Below, one piece after another: positions 19,379 to 27,949 of a stretch of 57,559 nt of DNA. How positions within the stretch are numbered: the stretch's first letter is position 1; the number at the start of each line of letters is the position of its first letter. The notes under the pieces are model-generated. The model did no database searches. It was not told the origin of the DNA and saw only the letters and a program-made list of their open reading frames with translations. Position numbers and translations under genes: made by a program. The DNA is from Gammaproteobacteria bacterium (lineage in GTDB: Bacteria > Pseudomonadota > Gammaproteobacteria > Enterobacterales > Kangiellaceae): NCBI GenBank assembly GCA_013372875.1, contig JABXIW010000234.1, forward strand, positions 1-57,559. The letters are read 5' to 3'.

Positions 19379-20779
19379 ATGTTACCTGTCATTGCCCTAG
19401 TTGGCCGTCCAAACGTCGGTAAATCGACGCTTTTTAATCGCTTGACGAAATCACGTGATGCCTTGGTTGCTAACCTTCCAGGGCTTACTCGCGATCGTCA
19501 GTATGGGCAAGCCACACTCAAAGGCCAGAAATTTATTGTGGTCGATACCGGCGGTATTGCGGGCGACGAAGAGGGTATTGATGGCTTAATGGCTGAGCAG
19601 TCGCTCCAAGCCATAAAAGAAGCGGATATTGTTTTATTCTTGGTGGATGCGCGCACTGGCATGACGGGCGCAGACGAATTTGTTTCTGAGCATTTACGCC
19701 GTCAAAACAAGCCAGTTTTGATGCTGGTGAATAAAGTCGATGGTGTGCATGAAGAAGCAGCCATGGCTGAATATTACAGCATGGGCTATGAGCACGTTTT
19801 GCCGATGGCCGCAGCCCATGGTCGTGGTGTTAATAATGTTATTGAGAATATTTTCGAGCAACTTGAGCTAGAAGAAGTTGATCCTGATGCGGAAGCCGAA
19901 GAAGCCGCACAAGGCGTTAAACTTTCAATTGTTGGTCGTCCAAATGTGGGTAAATCAACTCTGGTAAACCGATTCTTAGGCGAAGATCGAGTGGTGGTTT
20001 ATGATATGCCAGGCACGACTCGCGATTCGATTTATATCGAAATGGAGCGCCGTGATAAAAACTATACTTTGATCGATACCGCAGGAGTTCGTCGTCGCGG
20101 TAAGGTAAAAGAAGCGGTCGAAAAGTTTTCGGTATTAAAAACCCTGCAAGCGATTAACGACTCCAATGTTGCCATTATGGTGATGGATGCGCGTGAACCG
20201 ATTACCGATCAAGATCTAAGTTTAATCAGCTATATTGTCGATGCTGGTCGCTCAATGGTGATTGCCATTAACAAATGGGATGGCATGACCGAAGATGATC
20301 GTAATGAAGTTAAAGAAGAAATCGATCGCCGCTTAGGTTTTATCGATTTTGCTAAAATTCACTTTATTTCAGCATTACACGGTTCTAATGTAGGTCACTT
20401 GTGGGAGTCTGTGGACGAAGCCTGGGAATCGGCACAAGTGGAAATGACTGCTTCGCAATTAACCAAATTGCTAGAAGAGGCCTACGACAAACATCAACCA
20501 CCGATGATTAAAGGACGCCGTGTTAAACTCCGTTATGCTCATCCCGGCGGTCATAACCCGCCAATTATCGTAATTCACGGCACTGCCTGCTCTAAACTCG
20601 GCGATAGCTACAAACGCTATTTGATTAATTTCTTTAGAAATAAACTAAAGTTGATTGGCACACCAATTCGATTAGAGCTTAAAGAAGGTGACAATCCCTT
20701 TAAAGGCCGTAAAAACGAAATAACCCGCCGCCAAAGACTCAAGCGCAAAAGAGCTATTAAGAAGTTTGGTAAGAAGTAA
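19379..20779 (+). CDS. der: Ribosome-assembly GTPase Der (EngA)
   Basis: Two tandem GTPase domains and a KH-like domain, required for 50S maturation. Walker [14 protein letters not shown] near residue 8 and [13 protein letters not shown] near 186; G3 DTGG and DTAG; G4 NKVD and NKWD. 466 residues (E. coli 490). Its stop lies one base from the stop of the facing gene, with no terminator between. Confidence 0.97.
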   Translation: MLPVIALVGRPNVGKSTLFNRLTKSRDALVANLPGLTRDRQYGQATLKGQKFIVVDTGGIAGDEEGIDGLMAEQSLQAIKEADIVLFLVDARTGMTGADEFVSEHLRRQNKPVLMLVNKVDGVHEEAAMAEYYSMGYEHVLPMAAAHGRGVNNVIENIFEQLELEEVDPDAEAEEAAQGVKLSIVGRPNVGKSTLVNRFLGEDRVVVYDMPGTTRDSIYIEMERRDKNYTLIDTAGVRRRGKVKEAVEKFSVLKTLQAINDSNVAIMVMDAREPITDQDLSLISYIVDAGRSMVIAINKWDGMTEDDRNEVKEEIDRRLGFIDFAKIHFISALHGSNVGHLWESVDEAWESAQVEMTASQLTKLLEEAYDKHQPPMIKGRRVKLRYAHPGGHNPPIIVIHGTACSKLGDSYKRYLINFFRNKLKLIGTPIRLELKEGDNPFKGRKNEITRRQRLKRKRAIKKFGKK

Positions 20780-20780
20780 T

Positions 20781-21218
20781 TTACCCATGTAGTTTAGTAT
20801 CAGGTAAATGCTGCTTTATATAGTTATATGCATCATCGCTAATATCAGTATCTAAGAAAGATATAAACCTAAGATTTTTTAAAGATGTAAGTTTTTTGAA
20901 CCCATCATCTGTAATTTTAGTATCTTCTATCCAAAGCTCTTCTAAACGTTTGAAACTTATAAGCTTATCAATTGACTTATCAGTTATCTTTGTCGAATCT
21001 AGATCAATACATTTCAACATTGTAAGTTGAGGTAATGACATGATTCCTTTATCAGTAATAATTGCATTTTCTAGAGTTAAGCAAATGGTATCAATAGGTA
21101 CATTACTTAGATCATCATCATGCCAACTAGTGGCATCCAAGTAGTTTTTTTGTTTTCTTAAAGCAAATATTTGTGGATATTTCTTTCTACTAATAATGTT
21201 TTTTATAAAGGCTATCAT
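20781..21218 (-). CDS. small leucine-rich-repeat-like protein coupled to xseA
   Basis: 145 residues. A basic N-terminus is followed by about four 23-25-residue repeats with the pattern LxxLxxI-DTKITDxxxxxL (STKITDKSIDKL, DTKITDDGFKKL, DTDISDDAYNYI), as in LRR/F-box-like proteins. No enzyme motif. Its ATG overlaps the xseA TGA (21215-21218), so translation is coupled. AT-rich relative to xseA. Function unknown; repeats of this type usually bind other proteins. Confidence 0.65.
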   Translation of the reverse strand: MIAFIKNIISRKKYPQIFALRKQKNYLDATSWHDDDLSNVPIDTICLTLENAIITDKGIMSLPQLTMLKCIDLDSTKITDKSIDKLISFKRLEELWIEDTKITDDGFKKLTSLKNLRFISFLDTDISDDAYNYIKQHLPDTKLHG

Positions 21219-22582
21219 TTCGAAACCTTGATACTCCTAACTTCCCCATCTACAAACTTAGTTGTTAATTCTTTAGCCTTTTGTACTTGTTTTACCGAAG
21301 TCAGAGTTTTGCCAGTTTCATCTTCAGTAATGGTGTAGCCGCGTTTTAGCGTGGCTAATGGGCTTAGGTCATTGAGCTGTTGCATGCAAAGCGCCATTTG
21401 CTGCTGTTTATCTTTGAGCAGGCTATTAAAGGATTTTACTAGGTTTTCTTTAGCCAAAACTAGATCGTCTTGTCTTTGCTCCAGCTCGAATTCAGGATCG
21501 AAGGTTTGCAATCGGTAATTCAAATCCACTAAATCGCTGGAATGCTCGGTAATTAATTCGCGAAAGGCGACTAACAGGTTTTGTGTCAGTTCTCTGAGCT
21601 CGGCTCGTGATTCCATCAGCTTTTCTTTAGGATGAACGATCTGTGCGGTTATTCGATCCAATAAGGCTTGTGCGACTTCTAAACGGTGCTGAGTTTCATT
21701 CGCCAAGCGCCTTTTGAATTGGTTTAGCTTTTGTCGATATTCGTCTTGATCTGGCACTAGCAATTCTGCAGCAGCCGATGGCGTAGGGGCGCGCAAATCC
21801 GCCACCATATCGCTAATGGAAATATCCACCTCGTGACCAACTGCAGAGACTATCGGCAATTCACTGGCAAATATGGTTTCAGCTAATGATTCGTCATTAA
21901 AGCACCACATGTCTTCTAATGAGCCGCCACCGCGAGTAACCAGTAGCACATCGCAAGTCTTCTCTTGATTAGCTTGCTCAATTTGCTTAATCAAACTCTT
22001 TGCTGCCGATTCGCCTTGCACCAAACTAGGATAAATCATCACTGGTACTTGTGGCATACGGCGCTTTAATACGGTTAAGACATCCCTGATAGCGGCGCCA
22101 CTGGCGGAAGTGATGATGCCAATCTTATTGGGTACTTTAGGAATGGGCTTTTTATGAGCTTGATCAAATAAGCCTTTATCTTTGAGTTTTTCTTTTAGCC
22201 GATTAAAAGCCACTTGTAGGGCGCCTTCGCCCGCGGGTTCTATATATTCGCCAATCAGTTGTAAGTCGCCTCGTGGCTCATACAGGCTCAACTTGGCGCG
22301 GATCAAGACTTGTTGACCATCTTCAGGGGTAAAACGTGCCGAGCGATTTCGATTTTTGAAAATGGCGCATTTAAGCTGAGCATTGGCGTCTTTAAGGGTA
22401 AAGTACCAATGGCCAGATGCTGGTTGCATAAAGTTAGAAATTTCACCAGTGATCCAGATTTGACCAATTTCGCGCTCAAGCTGTCGTCGAATGGTTAGCG
22501 CCATTTCGGAAACTGAAAAGACTTTCCTTGTTTCGGTTGGTGCCTGCGATGTTTTCTGGGGCTGCAAAATGGGTTGGATCAT
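21215..22582 (-). CDS. xseA: Exodeoxyribonuclease VII large subunit
   Basis: Single-strand nuclease subunit. 455 residues (E. coli 456). N-terminal OB-fold (IWITGEISNFMQPASGHWYFTLKD), catalytic domain (RGGGSLEDMWCFNDE; VGHEVDISISDMVADLRAPTPSAAAEL), then a long coiled coil and a C-terminal KRGYTITED element. Divergent from guaB, as in E. coli. Confidence 0.97.
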   Translation of the reverse strand: MIQPILQPQKTSQAPTETRKVFSVSEMALTIRRQLEREIGQIWITGEISNFMQPASGHWYFTLKDANAQLKCAIFKNRNRSARFTPEDGQQVLIRAKLSLYEPRGDLQLIGEYIEPAGEGALQVAFNRLKEKLKDKGLFDQAHKKPIPKVPNKIGIITSASGAAIRDVLTVLKRRMPQVPVMIYPSLVQGESAAKSLIKQIEQANQEKTCDVLLVTRGGGSLEDMWCFNDESLAETIFASELPIVSAVGHEVDISISDMVADLRAPTPSAAAELLVPDQDEYRQKLNQFKRRLANETQHRLEVAQALLDRITAQIVHPKEKLMESRAELRELTQNLLVAFRELITEHSSDLVDLNYRLQTFDPEFELEQRQDDLVLAKENLVKSFNSLLKDKQQQMALCMQQLNDLSPLATLKRGYTITEDETGKTLTSVKQVQKAKELTTKFVDGEVRSIKVSK

Positions 22583-22638
22583 GATTTATGCTATTTATTA
22601 GTCTATAGAAAATAATTATTAAGCACTGAATTTATTTG

Positions 22639-22668
22639 TTTACCTTATGAATAGTTAAAAGGTATAAT
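22639..22668 (+). promoter_or_regulatory. promoter for guaB
   Basis: -35 TTTACC (22639-22644), 18-base spacer, -10 TATAAT (22663-22668), then AACGCGC. The predicted start near 22675 leaves a leader of about 60 bases before guaB. Confidence 0.6.
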
Positions 22669-22683
22669 AACGCGCTTCATCAA

Positions 22684-22716
22684 GCCAGAGCAGGGTAATC
22701 GGACCCGATTTCTGGC
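22684..22716 (+). promoter_or_regulatory. leader hairpin before guaB
   Basis: Two-part stem: GCCAGA/TCTGGC (22684-22689 with 22711-22716) enclosing GGGT/ACCC (22693-22696 with 22703-22706). It occupies most of the predicted guaB leader and ends 20 bases before the ATG, which lacks a clear ribosome site. No T run, so not a terminator. Confidence 0.5.
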
Positions 22717-22736
22717 GAATAAATGTGGTATACGAT

Positions 22737-24197
22737 ATGCGCATTATAGAGGAAGCTCTTACCTTTGACGATGTTTTATTAGTACCTGGTCATTCGACTG
22801 TACTACCTGCGGATGCGGACTTACGCACCAAAATCACGCGCGACTTTTCTTTGAATATTCCATTAGTTTCTGCCGCTATGGATACGGTGACTGAAGCTCG
22901 TTTGGCGATTGCTTTAGCTCAAGAAGGCGGTATTGGTTTTATTCATAAAAATATGACTATCGAGCAGCAAGCCGATAATGTTCGTCGTGTTAAAAAATTC
23001 GAAAGTGGCATCGTAAAAGATCCTATTACTATTCCTCCTCATACTACTATTGGCGAAGTTAAAGCCATGACAGAGCGTCACGGTATTTCTGGAATGCCAG
23101 TGGTTGATGGCGATCAATTGGTAGGTATCGTGACCAATCGCGATATTCGATTTGAAACTAATTTAGATCAGCCTGTTTCCAATGTCATGACGCCAAAAGA
23201 GCGTTTGGTGACAGTTAAAAAAGATGCCTCAAATAATGAAGTTTTAGAGAAACTTCATCATCACCGTATCGAAAAAGTATTAGTGGTTGATGATGCTTTT
23301 AACCTAAAAGGCCTAATAACGGTAAAAGATATTCGCAACGCCGAAAATAAGCCAAATGCTTGTAAAGACAGCGAAGGTCATTTGCGTGTTGGTGCTGCGG
23401 TAGGTACGGGGGCCGATACTGAAGATCGAGTAGAAGCGCTTATCGAAGCGGGCGTTGATATTATTTTAGTGGATACTTCGCACGGTCATTCGCAAGGCGT
23501 TTTGAACAAAGTGAAGTGGGTAAAACAAAAGTATTCTCACAAGCAAGTCATCGGCGGCAATATCGCGACAGCAGCTGGCGCACGAGCTTTAGTTGATGCC
23601 GGCGCTGATGCGGTAAAAGTCGGTATTGGTCCAGGCTCAATTTGTACTACTCGTATTGTAACGGGTGTGGGTGTACCGCAAATTTCCGCGATTTCAAATG
23701 TAGCGCGTGAACTAAAAGGTTCTGGCGTTCCATTTATTGCTGACGGCGGTATTCGTTTCTCTGGTGATATTTGTAAAGCGCTAGCCGCTGGTGCTTACTG
23801 TGTAATGGTGGGTTCAATGTTAGCGGGTACCGAAGAAGCGCCAGGCGAAGTTGAGCTTTATCAAGGCCGTTCTTACAAGTCTTATCGTGGCATGGGTTCA
23901 CTTGGTGCTATGAGTCAGAAGAACAGCTCAGCAGATCGCTATTTCCAAAGCTCAAATGCAGCGGATAAATTAGTACCAGAAGGTATTGAGGGTCGAGTGC
24001 CATATAAAGGCGCGATGAACCAGATTATTCATCAAATGATGGGCGGCTTACGTTCAAGCATGGGCTTAACGGGCTGCGGAACTATTGATGAGATGCGTAA
24101 TAAAGCTGAATTTGTGAGAGTTACGAATGCGGGCATGAACGAGAGTCATGTGCATGATGTGACGATTACTAAAGAAGCACCAAACTACAGGAGATAA
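22737..24197 (+). CDS. guaB: IMP dehydrogenase
   Basis: Oxidises IMP to XMP, the first committed step to GMP. Catalytic loop [15 protein letters not shown] near residue 300; CBS pair at about 90-205 ([25 protein letters not shown]); flap MGSLGAMS. 486 residues. I start at ATG 22737 ([13 protein letters not shown]), which aligns with E. coli; a GTG four codons earlier is possible but unneeded. Confidence 0.97.
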   Translation: MRIIEEALTFDDVLLVPGHSTVLPADADLRTKITRDFSLNIPLVSAAMDTVTEARLAIALAQEGGIGFIHKNMTIEQQADNVRRVKKFESGIVKDPITIPPHTTIGEVKAMTERHGISGMPVVDGDQLVGIVTNRDIRFETNLDQPVSNVMTPKERLVTVKKDASNNEVLEKLHHHRIEKVLVVDDAFNLKGLITVKDIRNAENKPNACKDSEGHLRVGAAVGTGADTEDRVEALIEAGVDIILVDTSHGHSQGVLNKVKWVKQKYSHKQVIGGNIATAAGARALVDAGADAVKVGIGPGSICTTRIVTGVGVPQISAISNVARELKGSGVPFIADGGIRFSGDICKALAAGAYCVMVGSMLAGTEEAPGEVELYQGRSYKSYRGMGSLGAMSQKNSSADRYFQSSNAADKLVPEGIEGRVPYKGAMNQIIHQMMGGLRSSMGLTGCGTIDEMRNKAEFVRVTNAGMNESHVHDVTITKEAPNYRR

Positions 24198-24202
24198 ACT
24201 GT

Positions 24203-24308
24203 ATAGATTTATCGATCTCTTCGTTAGAGTTTTTATTCAGTCATGCTCGTGTACTGACTGTACACTGCGCAGCTTCATAAAACTCTGCCTTGACCTCAAT
24301 AAATCTAT
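24203..24308 (+). other. nested inverted-repeat structure between guaB and guaA
   Basis: Three concentric pairings: ATAGATTTAT (24203-24212) with ATAAATCTAT (24299-24308); AGAGTTTTTAT (24226-24236) with ATAAAACTCT (24277-24286, one bulge); central GTGTAC/GTACAC (24249-24254 with 24260-24265). No coding potential and no T run. Either a structured RNA in the gua transcript or a miniature inverted-repeat element. Confidence 0.6.
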
Positions 24309-24353
24309 CCGTTTCTCTCAAGTGCAACAAACAAGTTGTGCAAACGTTGTACC

Positions 24354-24382
24354 AAAACCGTGGATTTGTTCTGCGGTTTTTT
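24354..24382 (+). terminator. probable terminator between guaB and guaA
   Basis: AAAACCG (24354-24360) pairs with CGGTTTT (24374-24380) across a 13-base loop, followed by more T. Weaker than the other terminators here; it may only attenuate read-through to guaA. Confidence 0.55.
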
Positions 24383-24447
24383 GATTTAAGAAATTATTGA
24401 AAATTTTTATAGCTAACTGTTGTTTTTAACCTAAGAAGGTAAAGCTG

Positions 24448-26019
24448 ATGCAAGCGAATATTCATGACCATCGAGTTCTAATTTTAGATTTTGGTTCGCA
24501 ATACACTCAATTGATTGCGCGTCGTGTGCGCGAAATTGGGGTTTATTGTGAGTTGGTGCCGTTCGATATTAGCGATGATTTTATTCGTGAGTTTAATCCA
24601 AAAGGGATTATTCTTTCTGGCGGACCTGAGTCGGTAACTTTAGAAGATACACCGCGTGCTCCAGAGTTGGTATTTGAATTGGGCGTGCCAGTTTTGGGTA
24701 TTTGCTATGGTATGCAAACCATGGCGCATCAGTTTGGTGGCAAGGTTGGTTCATCGGATAAGCGCGAATTTGGTTACGCCGAAGTAACTGCGGTTGATAA
24801 TGATTTATTTAATGGTATCGAAGATCGAATCGTTGGCGACAAAGCGATTTTAGATGTCTGGATGAGTCATGGTGATAAGGTTGTTGAAACACCAGCAACT
24901 TTTAATGTGATTGCTTCTAGTGATAATGCGCCAATAGCCGCAATAGCTCATAAAGAAAAACCTTTCTATGGTATCCAGTTCCACGCTGAAGTGACTCACA
25001 CCAAGCAAGGCGGTCGTATTTTAGAGCGTTTTGTTGCGGATATTTGTGGTTGTGAAAAGTTGTGGACTTCTGCAAATATTATTGAAGATGCCATTGTGCA
25101 AATTAAGCAGCAAGTTGGTGATGAAGAAGTCGTATTAGGCTTATCAGGCGGTGTGGATTCATCGGTAACTGCAATGTTATTGCATAGAGCCATTGGCGAT
25201 AAACTCACTTGTGTATTTGTTGATAACGGTTTGCTGCGTTTAAACGAAGGCGATCAAGTGATGGATATGTTTGCCGGCAAGTTTGGCTTAAACATTATCC
25301 GAGTTGATGCAGAAGCTCGTTTTTTAGGTGAGCTAAAGGGCGAAGATGAGCCAGAAGCTAAGCGTAAAATTATTGGTAAAGTCTTCGTTGATATTTTCGA
25401 CGAAGAATCGAAAAAACTGGTCAATGCAAAATGGTTAGCCCAAGGCACTATCTATCCTGATGTGATCGAATCAGCCGGTGCTAAAACGGGTAAAGCTCAC
25501 GTGATCAAGTCGCACCACAATGTGGGCGGTTTGCCAGAAGATATGGAACTGAAATTAGTAGAGCCATTGCGTGAGCTTTTTAAAGATGAAGTGCGCAAGA
25601 TTGGCCTTGAACTTGGCCTACCTTATGACATGCTTTATCGTCATCCATTCCCAGGCCCTGGTTTAGGCGTTCGTATTCTTGGCGAAGTTAAAAAAGAATA
25701 TGCGGATCTATTGCGTAAAGCTGATGCGATTTTTATTGATGAGCTTTACAAATGGGATCTTTACCATAAAACCAGCCAGTCATTCACTGTGTTTTTGCCA
25801 GTGCGCTCGGTAGGCGTCATGGGTGATGGTCGTAAATATGACTATGTGGTTGCATTAAGAGCTGTAGAGACGATCGATTTTATGACGGCTCGTTGGGCGC
25901 ATTTGCCTTATGAGTTCTTAGAGCATGTTTCCGGGAGAATTATTAATGAGGTGGATGGGATATCGCGTGTTACTTATGACATATCCAGTAAACCACCAGC
26001 AACTATTGAGTGGGAATAA
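24448..26019 (+). CDS. guaA: GMP synthase (glutamine-hydrolysing)
   Basis: Aminates XMP to GMP. N-terminal class I amidotransferase with nucleophile Cys86 in GICYGMQ and the His/Glu of [11 protein letters not shown]-pyrophosphatase PP-loop [11 protein letters not shown] near 230; C-terminal dimerisation domain ending PPATIEWE. 523 residues (E. coli 525). A good ribosome site (AAGAAGGT) precedes the ATG. Confidence 0.98.
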   Translation: MQANIHDHRVLILDFGSQYTQLIARRVREIGVYCELVPFDISDDFIREFNPKGIILSGGPESVTLEDTPRAPELVFELGVPVLGICYGMQTMAHQFGGKVGSSDKREFGYAEVTAVDNDLFNGIEDRIVGDKAILDVWMSHGDKVVETPATFNVIASSDNAPIAAIAHKEKPFYGIQFHAEVTHTKQGGRILERFVADICGCEKLWTSANIIEDAIVQIKQQVGDEEVVLGLSGGVDSSVTAMLLHRAIGDKLTCVFVDNGLLRLNEGDQVMDMFAGKFGLNIIRVDAEARFLGELKGEDEPEAKRKIIGKVFVDIFDEESKKLVNAKWLAQGTIYPDVIESAGAKTGKAHVIKSHHNVGGLPEDMELKLVEPLRELFKDEVRKIGLELGLPYDMLYRHPFPGPGLGVRILGEVKKEYADLLRKADAIFIDELYKWDLYHKTSQSFTVFLPVRSVGVMGDGRKYDYVVALRAVETIDFMTARWAHLPYEFLEHVSGRIINEVDGISRVTYDISSKPPATIEWE

Positions 26020-26024
26020 TTTCT

Positions 26025-26103
26025 AATGGGGTCAGAGTCAATTAAAGTTAACTGTGATAGTTCAAATTCTCGTAAAGAGAAATTAATTGACTCTGACTTC
26101 ATT
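26025..26103. mobile_element. 79-bp miniature inverted-repeat element at the guaA/tadA junction
   Basis: Terminal inverted repeats of 21 bases: 26025-26045 and 26083-26103 match at 19 of 21 positions (shared core GTCAGAGTCAATTAA and its complement). It starts six bases after the guaA stop. No transposase. The GGGGTCAGAGTC-type end resembles, from memory, short repeats scattered in gammaproteobacterial genomes; no second copy is in this window. Confidence 0.75.
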
Positions 26104-26559
26104 AGCTTCTCAAAGCAAGACCATCAGTTTATGCAACGAGCGATTGAGCTTGCTGCAATCGCTGAGGAAAAAGGTGAAGTGCCGGTAGGCGCGGTTTTAG
26201 TCAAGGATGATGAGATTATTGCGGAAGGTTTTAATCAGCCCATTCTAAATCATGACCCATCTGCACATGCTGAAATTATGGCACTGCGCCAAGCGGGTCA
26301 AAAGCTTCAAAATTATCGCCTTATTGATACTACTTTATATGTCACTTTAGAGCCTTGCGCCATGTGTGCTATGGCCTTAGTGCACGCCAGAGTTAAGCGA
26401 GTAGTATTTGCCACGGAAGACCCGCGCACTGGTGCGGCGGGTTCAGTTTTGAATGTATTACAACAGAATGAGTTTAATCATCATTGCATTGTTGAGAAAG
26501 GTTTGCTAAAACAGGACGCGAGCAATCAATTAAAACAATTTTTTAAGAAAAAACGATAA
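26026..26559 (+). CDS. tadA: tRNA-specific adenosine deaminase TadA
   Basis: Makes inosine at the wobble base of tRNA-Arg(ACG). Zinc site and proton shuttle in SAHAEIMAL and EPCAMCAMALVHAR; GAAGSVLNVL follows as in E. coli. The frame from ATG 26026 gives 177 residues, but residues 1-26 are encoded wholly by the 79-bp inverted-repeat element. The family homology begins around QDHQFMQRAIELA. No ATG/GTG/TTG lies in frame between the element and ATG 26131, so the start is either the element's ATG or 26131 (143 aa, trimming the first helix). Confidence 0.92.
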   Translation: MGSESIKVNCDSSNSRKEKLIDSDFISFSKQDHQFMQRAIELAAIAEEKGEVPVGAVLVKDDEIIAEGFNQPILNHDPSAHAEIMALRQAGQKLQNYRLIDTTLYVTLEPCAMCAMALVHARVKRVVFATEDPRTGAAGSVLNVLQQNEFNHHCIVEKGLLKQDASNQLKQFFKKKR

Positions 26560-26565
26560 TAATAA

Positions 26566-27093
26566 ATGGATAATCAGGCCTATCAGGCTCCTCAAGCAAA
26601 TCTTGATATAGAAATAGAAGAGCAATACCAATCTTATCAATACTTTAATTTAAGAGGCAGGATCAATCGATTAAAGTATTTGCAATTGGCTTATTTCTTG
26701 CCGACATTGTTATTCTTTGTATATTTGTTTGGCGTAGTTGCTGCATTATCCATTGTTAATCGAAATCCCACTTCTCAAGGCAAAGGGTTTTTAATGTTTT
26801 CCTATCTGAATTGGGGTTTGGTGGTGATTCTTGTGCTTGGCGTAATCAACGGATTGTGGCTCTCAGTACAACGCGCTCACGATATGGGATACAAAGGTGT
26901 TTGGGCGGTTTTGTGCTTATTGCCGTTAATTAATGCCGCTTTTTTAATTGTTCCACCTGAGGCTAAAGCTAATAACTATGGGCAGATGCCTGCTGAGAAC
27001 TCATTATTAGTCGCAATTACTGGCTGGTTAGGGCTGGCCGGAGTAGCACTATATTATTTATTATTCGCCATTTTGGTGAGTAATTTATTTTAA
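26566..27093 (+). CDS. DUF805-family membrane protein
   Basis: 175 residues. Tyr/Gln-rich N-terminus (NQAYQAPQANLD), then the DUF805 entry motif FNLRGRINRLKYL and four membrane spans, with the typical SVQRAHDMGYKGVWAVLCLLP between spans 2 and 3 and an NNYGQMP-type loop. Function unknown. Six bases after tadA; first of a tandem pair. Confidence 0.82.
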   Translation: MDNQAYQAPQANLDIEIEEQYQSYQYFNLRGRINRLKYLQLAYFLPTLLFFVYLFGVVAALSIVNRNPTSQGKGFLMFSYLNWGLVVILVLGVINGLWLSVQRAHDMGYKGVWAVLCLLPLINAAFLIVPPEAKANNYGQMPAENSLLVAITGWLGLAGVALYYLLFAILVSNLF

Positions 27094-27134
27094 CTTTCAA
27101 CACTTCAATACAACAATATATACAAGGGGATATT

Positions 27135-27704
27135 ATGGAAAACGTTTATCAAGCGCCAGAGAGCGATATTACAACTCATGACAATGACGCTACTCAGCCA
27201 GTAAAGTTATTTAATGCCAAGGGCCGTATGGGCCGTGTTCGTTATGTTGCTTATACAGTGGGGCTAACGTTATTAATCTATATGGCATTTCTATTAGTTG
27301 CGCTAGTTGCTGGCGCTTCCGTTGGAGCTGCTGGTGGCGGAGAAGGTCTGACTTCCGTTTTAGGGGGAGCGGGTATTATCCTTTTTGCTGCGTTTTATAT
27401 TTTTATTTTGGCGATAACAATTTGGGCAACTATCCAGCGCTGCCATGATTTCAATGTTTCGGGCTGGTTAACACTTTTACTGATTATTCCTTTTGCGGTG
27501 TTTGTTTTTTGGTTTGTGCCAGGCACCAAAGGTGAGAATAAATACGGTCTAAAGCCTGAGCCTAATAAAGCCATTCACTGGATCGGTGCGACTGTTGCAC
27601 CAATTTTGATGGTAGTGGGTATTTTAGCCGCAATCGCCATTCCTGCTTATCAAGATTATGTTGAAAGAGCGAAATCAGCTCAAACGCAATCATACGACGG
27701 CTAA
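27135..27704 (+). CDS. DUF805-family membrane protein with pilin-like tail
   Basis: 189 residues, paralogue of the preceding gene: shared N-terminal YQAPESD, FNAKGRMGRVRYV, TIQRCHDFNVSGWL and ENKYGLKPEP. After the DUF805 part, the last 25 or so residues read VVGILAAIAIPAYQDYVERAK, which is the alpha-1 helix of a type IV pilin without the preceding prepilin peptidase site. A terminator follows 19 bases after the stop. Confidence 0.82.
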   Translation: MENVYQAPESDITTHDNDATQPVKLFNAKGRMGRVRYVAYTVGLTLLIYMAFLLVALVAGASVGAAGGGEGLTSVLGGAGIILFAAFYIFILAITIWATIQRCHDFNVSGWLTLLLIIPFAVFVFWFVPGTKGENKYGLKPEPNKAIHWIGATVAPILMVVGILAAIAIPAYQDYVERAKSAQTQSYDG

Positions 27705-27723
27705 TCATATTAACTTCAAAGAT

Positions 27724-27747
27724 ACCCGCTTCGGCGGGTTTTCTTTT
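27724..27747 (+). terminator. terminator after the DUF805 pair
   Basis: ACCCGC/GCGGGT (27724-27729 with 27734-27739) around TTCG, followed by TTTCTTTT. Confidence 0.88.
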
Positions 27748-27787
27748 GCAAAAATGATAAATAGCCATAAACAATTAGATGTGTCTA

Positions 27788-27815
27788 TTGACATAAGAAG
27801 CTAATTAACTAGACT
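27788..27815 (+). promoter_or_regulatory. candidate promoter of the lysine leader
   Basis: Consensus -35 TTGACA (27788-27793), 16-base spacer, -10 TAGACT (27810-27815). Counting seven bases places the start at about 27822, which is the A of the leader ATG; the leader ORF would then be translated from a leaderless message. The true start site could differ by a few bases. Confidence 0.5.
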
Positions 27816-27821
27816 GAGGCT

Positions 27822-27899
27822 ATGAATTTACCAGTTTGCACTAAAGCCCTAACCAAGAAAGCTTTGAAAAAGAAGGCTATGGCGTATTGTTGCGGGTAA
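27822..27899 (+). CDS. Lys-rich leader peptide (putative lysine attenuator)
   Basis: 25-codon ORF whose middle reads TKALTKKALKKKAM: six Lys codons, five of them in codons 12-18, including a KKK run. It ends CCG-stop. The stop lies 25 bases before a strong terminator, with the lysine biosynthesis gene directly after. This is the layout of his, thr and trp leader peptides. TGAGG precedes the ATG by only two bases, so initiation is unusual. Confidence 0.65.
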   Translation: MNLPVCTKALTKKALKKKAMAYCCG

Positions 27900-27949
27900 A
27901 TAATTTAATTATAAATAGTTACTAAAGCCCGCATTTTGCGGGCTTTTTT
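27826..27949 (+). promoter_or_regulatory. attenuator: alternative hairpins 1:2, 2:3, 3:4
   Basis: Segment 1 ATTTACC (27826-27832) can pair with GGTAAAT (27895-27901). Segment 2 TGCGGG (27891-27896, overlapping the leader stop region) can pair with CCCGCA (27928-27933), with a small ATTTA/TAAAT hairpin (27903-27916) between. Segment 3:4 is the terminator. ACTAAAGCCC occurs twice, at 27840-27849 inside the leader and at 27921-27930 in the terminator arm. A ribosome waiting on the Lys codons would leave segment 2 free to block the terminator. Confidence 0.6.
27924..27949 (+). terminator. attenuator terminator before lysC-lysA fusion
   Basis: Ten-base perfect stem AAAGCCCGCA/TGCGGGCTTT (27924-27933 with 27937-27946), 3-base loop and T run, 22 bases before the ATG of the next gene. 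A terminator at this place makes sense only if read-through is controlled. Confidence 0.92.

Noticed and set aside
26025..26103. Intact insertion sequence at tadA
   Set aside because: Only 79 bases with no transposase coding capacity.
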